A stretch of DNA of 10,781 nt from JAJRVH01 sp964505995 (GCA_964505995.1 CAZDLB010000060.1:1-10781), one strand, 5' to 3'. Positions 1 to 6,227 are shown, counted from the stretch's first letter. Notes: generated from the sequence alone by a model not told the origin. A program made the numbers and translations.

Positions 1-446
1 TGCCGTCGCCATCCCGATCATCATCGTGTTCATCATCGATGCCGTCATGATCCATGTCGCCCGGTGTATCGCCTTGCTCGGCTCCGCCACTGCCGCCACC
101 GGCTTGGCCGCCGCCAGGGGGATTGGCAACCGGAGGGTTTGGATCAACCACCGTGACCGGCATCGTGGCCGTGGCCAGCGTGGCATACGGATCACTCACG
201 CTGACCGATACCGTGTACGCCCCGGGCGCAAGCCGCACCACAGGCTTTGCGCCTGCCGCCGTGCCGAACGGCCCGGTCCATGTGTAGGTATATTTTGTAC
301 CGTAAGGGTCCATCGGTCCGGTGATGTCCAGTTGCACATCGCACAAACCACCTGTGCATCTGATCACCGAATAGTTGTCCGTGACATTCGGGCTGGCCGG
401 CTTCACCGGGCCGATGACAGGCATGACTTTGCCGGGACCGTAGGGT
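1..446 (-). repeat. Conserved block Y, copy B (3' part of gene 2B)
   Basis: Pairs with 2061-2527. The two align with an offset of 2081 on the right and 2060 on the left; the 21-nt difference is an indel in the Gly-rich linker. The longest identical run by eye is 61 nt (300-360 against 2381-2441). At protein level I count about 6 differences in the first 112 residues. Similarity drops abruptly to the right of 446. Confidence 0.85.
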
Positions 447-979
447 GAGTTACGACTGAATTCAGGAGCGCCTCCAACAGGAGCCATGCCGTCCGGCGCC
501 GACGGACCTTTTACATAGCCTTCCGCATACAGCTGAATCATCCCCGGCGGATAGGGAGATACAAAAGCAACCCCTGACAGGGTCTGACCGGGATGCAATG
601 GCTGCGGATTTAGACCGTCGGGATCAGAAGCAAAATAGGATGTATAATCATATTTGGGGTTGCCAACGAATTTTGGCATTGTTGGCACCTCCCAAGGGGT
701 GTTTGCCGTCCCTGGAGCAATCGCATAAGAATCTTGGAAGAAAAACTTGAAAGCCCATATCGACTGGGAGCTTGCCACATCATTGCTAATGTTATAGGCA
801 TATTTGAATCCTTTCGGATCAGGAACGACTGTTGCGCTTATATGCAGCGTAAACTCATCTGCCGTATGCACCGGATTCCCGTCCTCATCAACCAAGCCCG
901 GCAGCACCTTCGCATGCGCCCATGTGGTCAAGGCACACGAAAGCAATATTGCCACGAAACATATTCTTCCGCATTTCAT
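1..979 (-). CDS. Secreted PKD/Asp-rich-tail protein, copy B (gene 2B), 3' end missing
   Basis: Read on the minus strand from ATG at 979, an open frame of 326 codons runs off the left edge, so the C-terminus is missing. Residues 1-23 look like a signal peptide ending in AHA before KVLPG. Residues 24-178 form a domain only about 35-40% identical by eye to that of gene 2A, sharing VLPGL, PVHTADEFTL and SPYPPGM. Residues 179-326 are almost identical to gene 2A: a PKD/Ig-like domain with a Cys pair (C208, C213), a Gly-rich linker 7 residues shorter than in gene 2A, and the start of an Asp-rich tail. A ribosome site GGAG (987-990) lies 7 nt before the start and shares its first G with the stop codon of the upstream gene-1 remnant, suggesting translational coupling. 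Export and surface or extracellular location are inferred. The function is unknown; a partner role for the gene 1 peptidase domain is a guess. Confidence 0.8.
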   Translation of the reverse strand, partial: MKCGRICFVAILLSCALTTWAHAKVLPGLVDEDGNPVHTADEFTLHISATVVPDPKGFKYAYNISNDVASSQSIWAFKFFFQDSYAIAPGTANTPWEVPTMPKFVGNPKYDYTSYFASDPDGLNPQPLHPGQTLSGVAFVSPYPPGMIQLYAEGYVKGPSAPDGMAPVGGAPEFSRNSPYGPGKVMPVIGPVKPASPNVTDNYSVIRCTGGLCDVQLDITGPMDPYGTKYTYTWTGPFGTAAGAKPVVRLAPGAYTVSVSVSDPYATLATATMPVTVVDPNPPVANPPGGGQAGGGSGGAEQGDTPGDMDHDGIDDEHDDDRDGDG

Positions 980-986
980 CAGACCG

Positions 987-992
987 CTCCTA
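987..992 (-). promoter_or_regulatory. Shine-Dalgarno of gene 2B fused to the stop codon of the upstream remnant
   Basis: On the minus strand the sequence is TAGGAG: TAG (992-990) ends the gene-1 remnant and its G starts the GGAG that serves ATG at 979. The same stop/SD fusion is present in cassette A (3101-3107), although the surrounding sequence has diverged. Confidence 0.6.
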
Positions 993-2013
993 TTCCAGAT
1001 ACACATGGATATGATTCGATTCGTTAAATACATCTCTGAATAGCGATCCCTCATACCGCTCATTCAATTTTCTCAGCTTCTGCTCGGTGACTGTGATTTT
1101 CCAGTTCGTGTCAAACTTTCCAATATCCACATCCGTACCCCGGTCATGGGTTTTGTGTCCCGAAACGATCGACTGCGTCCACAAGTTACTATTGTAGGCT
1201 TCAAACTTTCCGCCTTCGGGTAAGCTGGCATCGTTGATGCGCAGAAACCCGATTCCCGACCCGGGCTTGTTCGCATATTCCGTCGCCCATGCCTGCTGGA
1301 GCTTGATCAGCCTGTTCAAACTTGTCGGCCGCAGATAGTGATTGTTGTCAGGGCTCTGGCAACTCTGCTGTGTGCCAGTGTCTGTGGGACCATGGTGATC
1401 ACATGTACCACCAACCAGCCGGTTATTGCCGGCCAACGCCGGGCCGCCGACAGGCTGAAAATTGGCAACCCTGGCAATGATCGGCCCGGACACATGCTCG
1501 CCGGAACACTGGCTGTACGGGTCCGCCGCCGTGACACGAATCCGGCCTTTCGAGGCATAGATGGAGGACGAGTAGATCACGCTGTATTGGCCGTTGCCCG
1601 TTTCCGTAACCGCGCCAAGCGACCCAGGGTCCATAACGGACGGCCATCCACGCCATGGTCATGTCCGCCGAATGTCTCGCCTCCCGGGAACACCTCAAGA
1701 TTCGCCGAAACAACTGCCCCGGCAACCGGTCCCGATGGCCCATGAACCGATATCGTGAAGACCTGTGACCTCGCATCCGGCTGTTGGCGCGGCTCTATGG
1801 CGTTTCTGTCCTGAAGTTGAGGTTCAACGGTTGCGCTGTCCGGGGTCATGCTCACATTCAGCCCACCGGCAACCACGCTGGCTTGGGCGGTGGCCCGGGC
1901 CGTGTATCCCGCCGCGGTGGTGACATCGGCCGTGAATGTGAGAACACTCCCCGGCGCATGCGCGCCGCCGTCCACATAGCCGGCCGGATGACCGAAGTCG
2001 GCAAAGCTCAGCG
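990..2013 (-). pseudogene. 5'-truncated, frameshifted orphan copy of gene 1 (gene 1B), LAS-peptidase-like C-terminus
   Basis: This is a headless copy of gene 1A. Homology begins at 2013, six bases after the stop codon of gene 2A, at the equivalent of gene 1A residue 236. Signal peptide and N-terminal domain are absent. Translation runs in one frame from 2013 through the GGHDH motif (about 1654). The rest, starting near 1634, continues in another frame to the TAG at 990-992. The shift lies between 1578 and 1658, probably about 1625-1655, and equals one lost base. The 214-codon downstream part is uninterrupted and keeps the peptidase pattern: counted from the ATG at 1634, H163-x6-D170 and H208-x-H210, plus the shared HHGP and SPDNNH motifs. 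Neither the ATG at 1634 nor the GTG at 1975 has a visible Shine-Dalgarno. It may be a dead duplicate or a silent donor cassette. A sequencing error could explain the frameshift but not the missing 5' half. Confidence 0.8.
1851..2013 (-). repeat. Conserved block X, copy B (start of the gene 1 orphan)
   Basis: Aligns without gaps to 3925-4087 (offset 2074) with roughly 17-20 mismatches in 163 nt. The 46 bases at its upstream (gene-sense) end, 1968-2013, are identical. Homology stops sharply at 2013, which marks the cassette junction behind gene 2A. Confidence 0.85.
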
Positions 2014-2019
2014 CAAGAT

Positions 2020-3090
2020 TCAGTCGGGGTGATCAGGATCGGGATCGTGATCATTGGACTTGCCGTCGCCATCCCGATCATCATCGTGCGCATCATCAAT
2101 GCCGTCATGATCCATATCGCCCGGTGTGTCGCCTTGTCCGGCTCCGCCATTACCATTACCACCGCCGGTCTGGCCGCCGCCCTGGTTGCCGCCGCCAGGG
2201 GGATTGATAACCGGAGGGTTGGGATCAACCACCGTGACCGGCATCGTGGCCGTGACCAGCGTGGCATACGGATCGCTCACGCTGACCGAAACCGTGTAGT
2301 TCCCGGGCGCAAGGCGCACCACAGGCTTTGCGCCTGCCGCCGTACCGAACGGCCCGGTCCATGTGTAGGTGTATGTCGTGCCGTAAGGGTCCATCGGTCC
2401 GGTGATGTCCAGTTGCACATCGCACAAACCACCTGTGCATCCGATCACCGAATAGTTGTCCGTGACATTGGGGCTGGCCGGCTTCACCGGGCCGATGACG
2501 GGGAACACCTTTCCAGGGCCGTAGGGAGTATGCTTGTGAAATGGTAATGAGGCCTCCTCTGATGAAGGTTCTCCTGTAAAAGCTGGAGCGGGAGTTAACC
2601 CCTCTGCATAACCAAAGTGCATACCGGGAGGATAAGGAGACATAAATGTGAAACCAGAAAGCGTCCCACTAGGGACAAGAAGCTGAGGGTTGTTTTTGTC
2701 TGGATAGGTTGCCCATGAGACAAACAGCTCATCGTCTGTATAGGTCATAGCACCAAAATACTTATCCCTTATGGAATCCGCGTCGTTTGGATACCCTGCG
2801 CTTCCCCATAAAGAACTCGTAGAGTTCCTTACCACTCCATCAACAGCAGGTAATTTTACATCAAACCCCCAAACGCTTTGTGAACTTGATGGTGAAGACC
2901 GTAACGAATAATTGTATTGATAGCCCTGTGATACTTTTGTTACAGCAACGGTAATTTGTAGCGTAAATTCATCCGCTGTATGAACAGGGGCGCCCTTACT
3001 GTCAAACAATCCGGGAAGAACTGCAGCATATCCACTGGCTGACATAAACACACCGATTATAAAGGCGGCTTTTTTTATTATGTTATTCAT
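2020..3090 (-). CDS. Secreted protein with PKD/Ig-like domain and Asp-rich calcium-binding-like tail (gene 2A)
   Basis: A 356-residue protein. I chose ATG at 3090 because it gives a signal peptide (KK at 6-7, hydrophobic 8-18, likely cleavage near residue 22), aligns with gene 2B, and has an SD (AGGGGG, 3101-3106) 10 nt upstream. An in-frame ATG at 3126 would start inside gene 1A. Residues 24-188 are a domain I do not recognise, diverged from gene 2B. Residues 205-288 look like a PKD/Ig-like beta domain with Cys 218 and 223. Residues 295-320 are a Gly-rich linker. Residues 325-356 are an Asp-rich tail with DxDxDG spacing like thrombospondin type-3 repeats, which bind calcium in known families. 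The stop of gene 1A overlaps the SD, and the gene lies 14 nt behind it, so the two are probably co-translated. A secreted or surface location is inferred; the function is unknown. Confidence 0.85.
   Translation of the reverse strand: MNNIIKKAAFIIGVFMSASGYAAVLPGLFDSKGAPVHTADEFTLQITVAVTKVSQGYQYNYSLRSSPSSSQSVWGFDVKLPAVDGVVRNSTSSLWGSAGYPNDADSIRDKYFGAMTYTDDELFVSWATYPDKNNPQLLVPSGTLSGFTFMSPYPPGMHFGYAEGLTPAPAFTGEPSSEEASLPFHKHTPYGPGKVFPVIGPVKPASPNVTDNYSVIGCTGGLCDVQLDITGPMDPYGTTYTYTWTGPFGTAAGAKPVVRLAPGNYTVSVSVSDPYATLVTATMPVTVVDPNPPVINPPGGGNQGGGQTGGGNGNGGAGQGDTPGDMDHDGIDDAHDDDRDGDGKSNDHDPDPDHPD
2061..2527 (-). repeat. Conserved block Y, copy A (3' part of gene 2A)
   Basis: Partner of 1-446. It encodes gene 2A residues from about 189: the PKD-like domain, Gly-rich linker and most of the Asp-rich tail. 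Spot-checked GC is about 62%, against 30-50% in the neighbouring core sequence. Confidence 0.85.
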
Positions 3091-3100
3091 AAGTTTATCG

Positions 3101-3107
3101 CCCCCTA
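3101..3107 (-). promoter_or_regulatory. Shine-Dalgarno of gene 2A fused to the gene 1A stop codon
   Basis: The minus-strand sequence TAGGGGG combines the stop codon of gene 1A (3107-3105) with a G-rich SD placed 10 nt before ATG 3090. It decides the gene 2A start and suggests coupled translation of the pair. Confidence 0.6.
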
Positions 3108-4790
3108 CCAAAAATAAATATGCCAATGTCTATCACCGCCGGAGCCATGAACTTCGCCAAACAATCGTTTCTTTAGCCACTTTTCCTTGTACACCAATTT
3201 ATTTATGTTTTTCGCCACTGTCTCATTCGCCGCCGTATTTGCTGTATCATAAAGTCTGATATCAACATCTATTCCCCGGCGATGAAGCGAATGTCCCCTA
3301 GCTATGGTCCAGCTTCCATCAACATCAAATTTCCCTCCGAAAGGAAGGCTCCCATCATTTACATAAAGACCGGCCCCATAGTCCCGGTAATATGCCTCCA
3401 TAAGGTAGCTCATTGTTATGGAAGTTCCCAAAGACACCCAATGATTGTTATCCGGGGAAACTGGAAACCCTTTATCGTTAGGGCCGTGATGTTCATTTCT
3501 TCCCCCAACAGCCACGCTAGGAGCAAATACGGATAACAAGGTTAGCCCATCAAGTTTTGAAATGACCGGAGCAGAAACCGCCTCTCCGTTACACCCCTGA
3601 AAACTTGCTTTCGCTCTGATTTTATCCTCTGCGGCAAACTCTGATGCCGTATAGGTGGTGGTGTACAAGCCCTGTCCTCTCCCTATTGCTGGGGAAACAG
3701 AACCCAATGGCCGTGTTGATGAAGCAACCGCAGGGGTATCATGGTCGTGCCCACCAAACCTTGACGATGCCCTTTCAACCGAAAGGACAATCTTGGCGCC
3801 ATCCACAGGCCGTGAAGCAGAATTTTTAACTGTGATGTCAACTGATGTTTGGTTGGCTCCGTTTTGCCCTTTTTGCCTCCGAACAGGCAAAGTCGGCTCA
3901 ACCACTGTCCTGGCTGGCGTAACCGTCACATTCAGCCCGCCGGGAACCACACTGGCCTGGGCAGCAGCCGAGGCAGTGTACCCTGCCGCAGTGGTGACAT
4001 CGGCTGCGAATGTGAGAACACTCCCCGGCGCATGCGCACCTCCGTCCACATAGCCGGCCGGATGACCGAAGTCGGCAAAGCTCAGCGTGGCCGAGCTGCC
4101 CGTGAAGGAATACGAATCGCTCGTGCCGTCCGGCCAGGTAAGCGTCACCGTGCCCCCGTTCGGCGTCGGATCGTTGGACGCCACCGTAATCGTGCCCGTC
4201 TCCGCGACGCAGGCAGGCATGGAGGGCTTGTCGAGCTTGATCCCGATGGTCGGCGTATTGTCCGCGATCCGGAACGAAAAGGTCGCATCCCCGAACCTTG
4301 GCCCGTACGCCTTGCCCCAGGATGTAACACCACCCACATAAACACATCCGGCCCCATAGACATCCTGGAAATAGACGGTGACATGATGGGTGGTTCCCGG
4401 AGCCATGTTCGCCGTGCTGATCGTGGCCGAGAAACGCTTCGATACCTGATCATTCAGGTAGTCGATGCATGCCGGCCAGTTGCACCAGGTCACGTTCCCA
4501 AGCCGGCCCTTCTGTTTCGTGTCCACGTCATAATATACCTCAGAATACGTTCCATACCCGTTTATCCAGTCCCAGTATCCCATACTATAGGTCGCTCCCT
4601 GCGAGTACGGGCCACAATCCCTGAACGCACCGGCAGGCACATTATCGGATGTCTGCAGGTATGAGCCGCTCAGCGTGAATGCGCTGTCCGGCTGGACGAC
4701 GGTGGATTGATAGGGATCGAAGGTAATCTGCCCAGTGGCAGCCAACGCGCTCCATGGCAGAAGCAGAGTCAGCAGACATAAGAACTTCAT
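3105..4790 (-). CDS. Secreted Ig-like multidomain protein with C-terminal LAS/M15-type metallopeptidase-like domain (gene 1A)
   Basis: A 561-residue exported protein. ATG 4790 is preferred to the in-frame ATG 4814 because it starts a signal peptide (1-17, SALA/ATG), follows a strong SD (GGGGAGGTGG, 4795-4804), and 4814 lies inside the -10 box. Residues 18-180 are an unrecognised Cys-containing domain (C59, C103, C108, C149). About 180-290 is an Ig-like segment including block X. About 295-415 resembles bacterial Ig (Big/invasin) repeats and holds GGHDH at 346-350. Residues 425-561 carry H503-x6-D510 and H555-x-H557, the zinc-ligand layout of LAS peptidases such as MepA and VanX/VanY; HRRGIDVDI is close to the MepA motif region. 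Known members cut peptidoglycan peptides. A cell-wall-directed hydrolase or effector is therefore inferred, and substrate and activity are unproven. The 3' third is AT-richer than the 5' part. Confidence 0.85.
   Translation of the reverse strand: MKFLCLLTLLLPWSALAATGQITFDPYQSTVVQPDSAFTLSGSYLQTSDNVPAGAFRDCGPYSQGATYSMGYWDWINGYGTYSEVYYDVDTKQKGRLGNVTWCNWPACIDYLNDQVSKRFSATISTANMAPGTTHHVTVYFQDVYGAGCVYVGGVTSWGKAYGPRFGDATFSFRIADNTPTIGIKLDKPSMPACVAETGTITVASNDPTPNGGTVTLTWPDGTSDSYSFTGSSATLSFADFGHPAGYVDGGAHAPGSVLTFAADVTTAAGYTASAAAQASVVPGGLNVTVTPARTVVEPTLPVRRQKGQNGANQTSVDITVKNSASRPVDGAKIVLSVERASSRFGGHDHDTPAVASSTRPLGSVSPAIGRGQGLYTTTYTASEFAAEDKIRAKASFQGCNGEAVSAPVISKLDGLTLLSVFAPSVAVGGRNEHHGPNDKGFPVSPDNNHWVSLGTSITMSYLMEAYYRDYGAGLYVNDGSLPFGGKFDVDGSWTIARGHSLHRRGIDVDIRLYDTANTAANETVAKNINKLVYKEKWLKKRLFGEVHGSGGDRHWHIYFW
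3925..4087 (-). repeat. Conserved block X, copy A (inside gene 1A)
   Basis: Encodes about residues 236-289 of gene 1A, the end of an Ig-like segment just before the diverged region. Partner of 1851-2013. Spot-checked GC is about 68%. Confidence 0.85.
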
Positions 4791-4812
4791 CGTACCACCT
4801 CCCCTGACTGGC

Positions 4813-4840
4813 ATGATAGTTGCGGGGGGGGGTAAGTCAA
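4813..4840 (-). promoter_or_regulatory. Sigma70-type promoter of gene 1A with a 9-bp G/C tract in the spacer
   Basis: On the minus strand, -35 TTGACT (4840-4835, 5 of 6 matches) and -10 TATCAT (4818-4813, 5 of 6) are separated by 16 bp. Nine of these spacer bases are an uninterrupted C run (G run at 4824-4832 on the plus strand). The expected start point near 4806 gives a leader of about 16 nt that just contains the SD. Tract-length change would alter spacer length, as in the known poly-C/G promoters of Neisseria porA and opc. Confidence 0.6.
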
Positions 4841-4863
4841 ATATCCCAACTTACGCCCGCAAG
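4820..4863. repeat. Imperfect inverted repeat in the divergent intergenic region
   Basis: Left arm 4820-4837 (TTGC, G run, TAAGT) and right arm 4849-4863 (ACTTACGCCCGCAAG) are complementary except within the G run, around an 11-nt centre. It overlaps the -35 box of gene 1A and lies 45 nt before the next gene on the plus strand. It could be an operator or a chance product of the G run. No T tract follows, so a terminator is unlikely. Confidence 0.4.
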
Positions 4864-4907
4864 ATTTTCCAGCCAGCTTCGACCAAGCAGCCAAAACCGG
4901 AGGCCAT

Positions 4908-5396
4908 ATGTTCCCGAGAATCACCCTGTTCGCGCTGGCGCTGCTGCTGTCCGTGCCCGCCCAGGCGGCCGATTTTTCCTGGATGGACGACAAGGGCACG
5001 ATCCATCAGCTGGACGAATTCAGTGGCAAGCCCGTGCTGCTGCATCTGTGGGCCTCGTGGTGCCCGCCCTGCCGGGCCGAGATGCCGGAACTCACATCGT
5101 GGCTGAAGCGGCATCCCGAGGTCACGATCCTGCCCATATCGCTGGACAACGAACTGGCCGATGCCCGCGACTTCCTTGCCCGGCATCATTTCGACCTGCC
5201 GACCCTGCTGACCGACTCGTCGCAGGCCATGCGCTTGGGCGCGCGCGGCCTGCCGACGACGATCGTCATTGATGCCCGCGGCAAGGTCAGGCAGGGCTTC
5301 ATTGGCGCACAGGACTGGACGAATCCGGACTTCAGCGAACAGATTCTCAGACATTTCCGCGCCGGCGAGCGCATGAAGCCGGAAAGCGAGCTCTAG
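4908..5396 (+). CDS. Periplasmic TlpA/ResA-like thioredoxin-fold oxidoreductase
   Basis: A 162-residue protein with a signal peptide (1-20, PAQA/AD) and a single thioredoxin domain. The active site WASWCPPC has C52 and C55, and the cis-proline is P116 in LPTT. Length and the WCPPC motif match the TlpA/ResA/DsbE group, which reduces disulfides in the periplasm, for example during cytochrome c maturation or to keep other oxidoreductases reduced. No cytochrome c genes are nearby; the next gene is a DsbC-like isomerase, so a role in disulfide handling is likelier here. The SD GGAGG (4899-4903) is only 4 nt before the ATG. It is the first gene of a plus-strand cluster and is divergent from gene 1A, with 117 bp between the two starts. 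The exact subfamily cannot be settled by reading. Confidence 0.9.
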   Translation: MFPRITLFALALLLSVPAQAADFSWMDDKGTIHQLDEFSGKPVLLHLWASWCPPCRAEMPELTSWLKRHPEVTILPISLDNELADARDFLARHHFDLPTLLTDSSQAMRLGARGLPTTIVIDARGKVRQGFIGAQDWTNPDFSEQILRHFRAGERMKPESEL

Positions 5397-5467
5397 AAGC
5401 TTTTCGCCGCTTCACAAGGCGGGCGCATCGCTGCATGATGTGCGCACCCGACAAGCGAGGAGATCAC

Positions 5468-6205
5468 ATGCGCATCCTTCCCCTGATTCTGACCGGACTG
5501 CTGATTCTGGGCTGTTCATCCGAGCAGCCCGGCGAGCTGTCCAGGGCCAGTGCCGAGGACCTGAGTCCGGAGCTGAAGCAGACCATACGCAAGGCCATTC
5601 CCGATCTGAAGATCGATGAAATCCGCACGACGCCGATCGAGGGTCTGTACGAACTGCAGGTCGGCAAGGGCATCTTCTACAGCGACGCCAGCGGCAAGCA
5701 CCTGATTGCCGGCGGCCATATCTTCGAAACGGCCACGCACCGCGATCTGACGCGCGAGCGGCTGGAGGCAATCAACCGCATCGACTGGAACATCCTGCCG
5801 CTGGACAAGGCCATCGTCTCCGGCGATGCCGATGCCAGGCTGAGCATGGCCGTGTTCACCGATCCGGACTGCCCGTACTGCAGGCGCCTGGAAACCGAAC
5901 TCAAGAATCTGACGGGCGTGAAGGTCTACACCTTCCTGTACCCGCTGACGCAGCTGCATCCGCATGCACGCGCCAAGGCCGAATCCATCTGGTGCAGCAA
6001 GGACCGGCACAAGGCGATGCTGGAGATCATGCTGGAGAACAAGGAGCTGCCCGCGGGCACATGCAAGACCCCGGTGGATGAGATCGCCGCGCTGGGCCGG
6101 AAGCTCGGCATCAGCGGCACCCCGACCATCATCGCCGGAGACGGCCGCATGATGGCCGGCGGCAAGCCGGCCGCTGAACTCAAGGCCTGGCTGGAAAACA
6201 AATAA
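5468..6205 (+). CDS. dsbC: DsbC-like thiol:disulfide isomerase, possibly a lipoprotein
   Basis: A 245-residue protein. I use ATG 5468, since GAGGAG (5457-5462) lies 5 nt upstream and a signal sequence starts there; an ATG at 5435 in frame has no such support. Residues 30-110 match the DsbC N-terminal dimerisation region (TIRKAIPDLKIDEI, GIFYSDASGKHLIAGG). The thioredoxin domain has active-site C135-P-Y-C138 within TDPDCPYC, where E. coli DsbC has CGYC. It also has a second Cys pair (C176 in IWCSKD, C199) equivalent to the structural pair of DsbC, and cis-proline P219 in GTPT. DsbC reshuffles wrong disulfides in exported proteins. The leader ends LLILGC (C16), a near-canonical lipobox, so membrane anchoring is possible but unusual for this family. 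Gaps are 71 nt to the TlpA-like gene and 22 nt to rph. Confidence 0.88.
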   Translation: MRILPLILTGLLILGCSSEQPGELSRASAEDLSPELKQTIRKAIPDLKIDEIRTTPIEGLYELQVGKGIFYSDASGKHLIAGGHIFETATHRDLTRERLEAINRIDWNILPLDKAIVSGDADARLSMAVFTDPDCPYCRRLETELKNLTGVKVYTFLYPLTQLHPHARAKAESIWCSKDRHKAMLEIMLENKELPAGTCKTPVDEIAALGRKLGISGTPTIIAGDGRMMAGGKPAAELKAWLENK

Positions 6206-6227
6206 AGCTTGAGATCAGGACCTGAAG

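Noticed and set aside
26..448. Plus-strand open frames at 26-448 and 2029-2547 that resemble each other
   Set aside because: They mirror the repeated block Y of gene 2 on the minus strand; their similarity follows from the DNA repeat. The minus frames have signal peptides and sensible domains.
1620..1660. Programmed -1 frameshifting in gene 1B
   Set aside because: No X-XXY-YYZ slippery heptamer is visible in the right frame, and the copy also lacks its start and N-terminus. Mutation or sequence error is simpler.
3064..3080. A7 run near the start of gene 2A as a phase-variation tract
   Set aside because: It encodes the lysines of the signal peptide n-region, is short, and is absent from gene 2B; chance is sufficient.
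2020..3090. Calling gene 2 an immunity protein
   Set aside because: The cassette layout suggests a matched partner, but gene 2 has a signal peptide, PKD-like domain and Asp-rich tail, unlike known immunity proteins. Function is left open.
1..4814. Insertion sequence or integron as mover of the cassettes
   Set aside because: No transposase, integrase, attC-like site or terminal inverted repeats were found at the X/Y junctions; homologous recombination between X and Y is sufficient.
4820..4847. A plus-strand promoter TTGCGG-N16-TATCCC for the TlpA-like gene
   Set aside because: Only 3 of 6 matches in each hexamer; too weak to call.
5401..5467. Hairpin-like sequence between the TlpA-like and dsbC genes (around 5420-5450)
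   Set aside because: Pairing is broken and no T run follows; not supported as a terminator.
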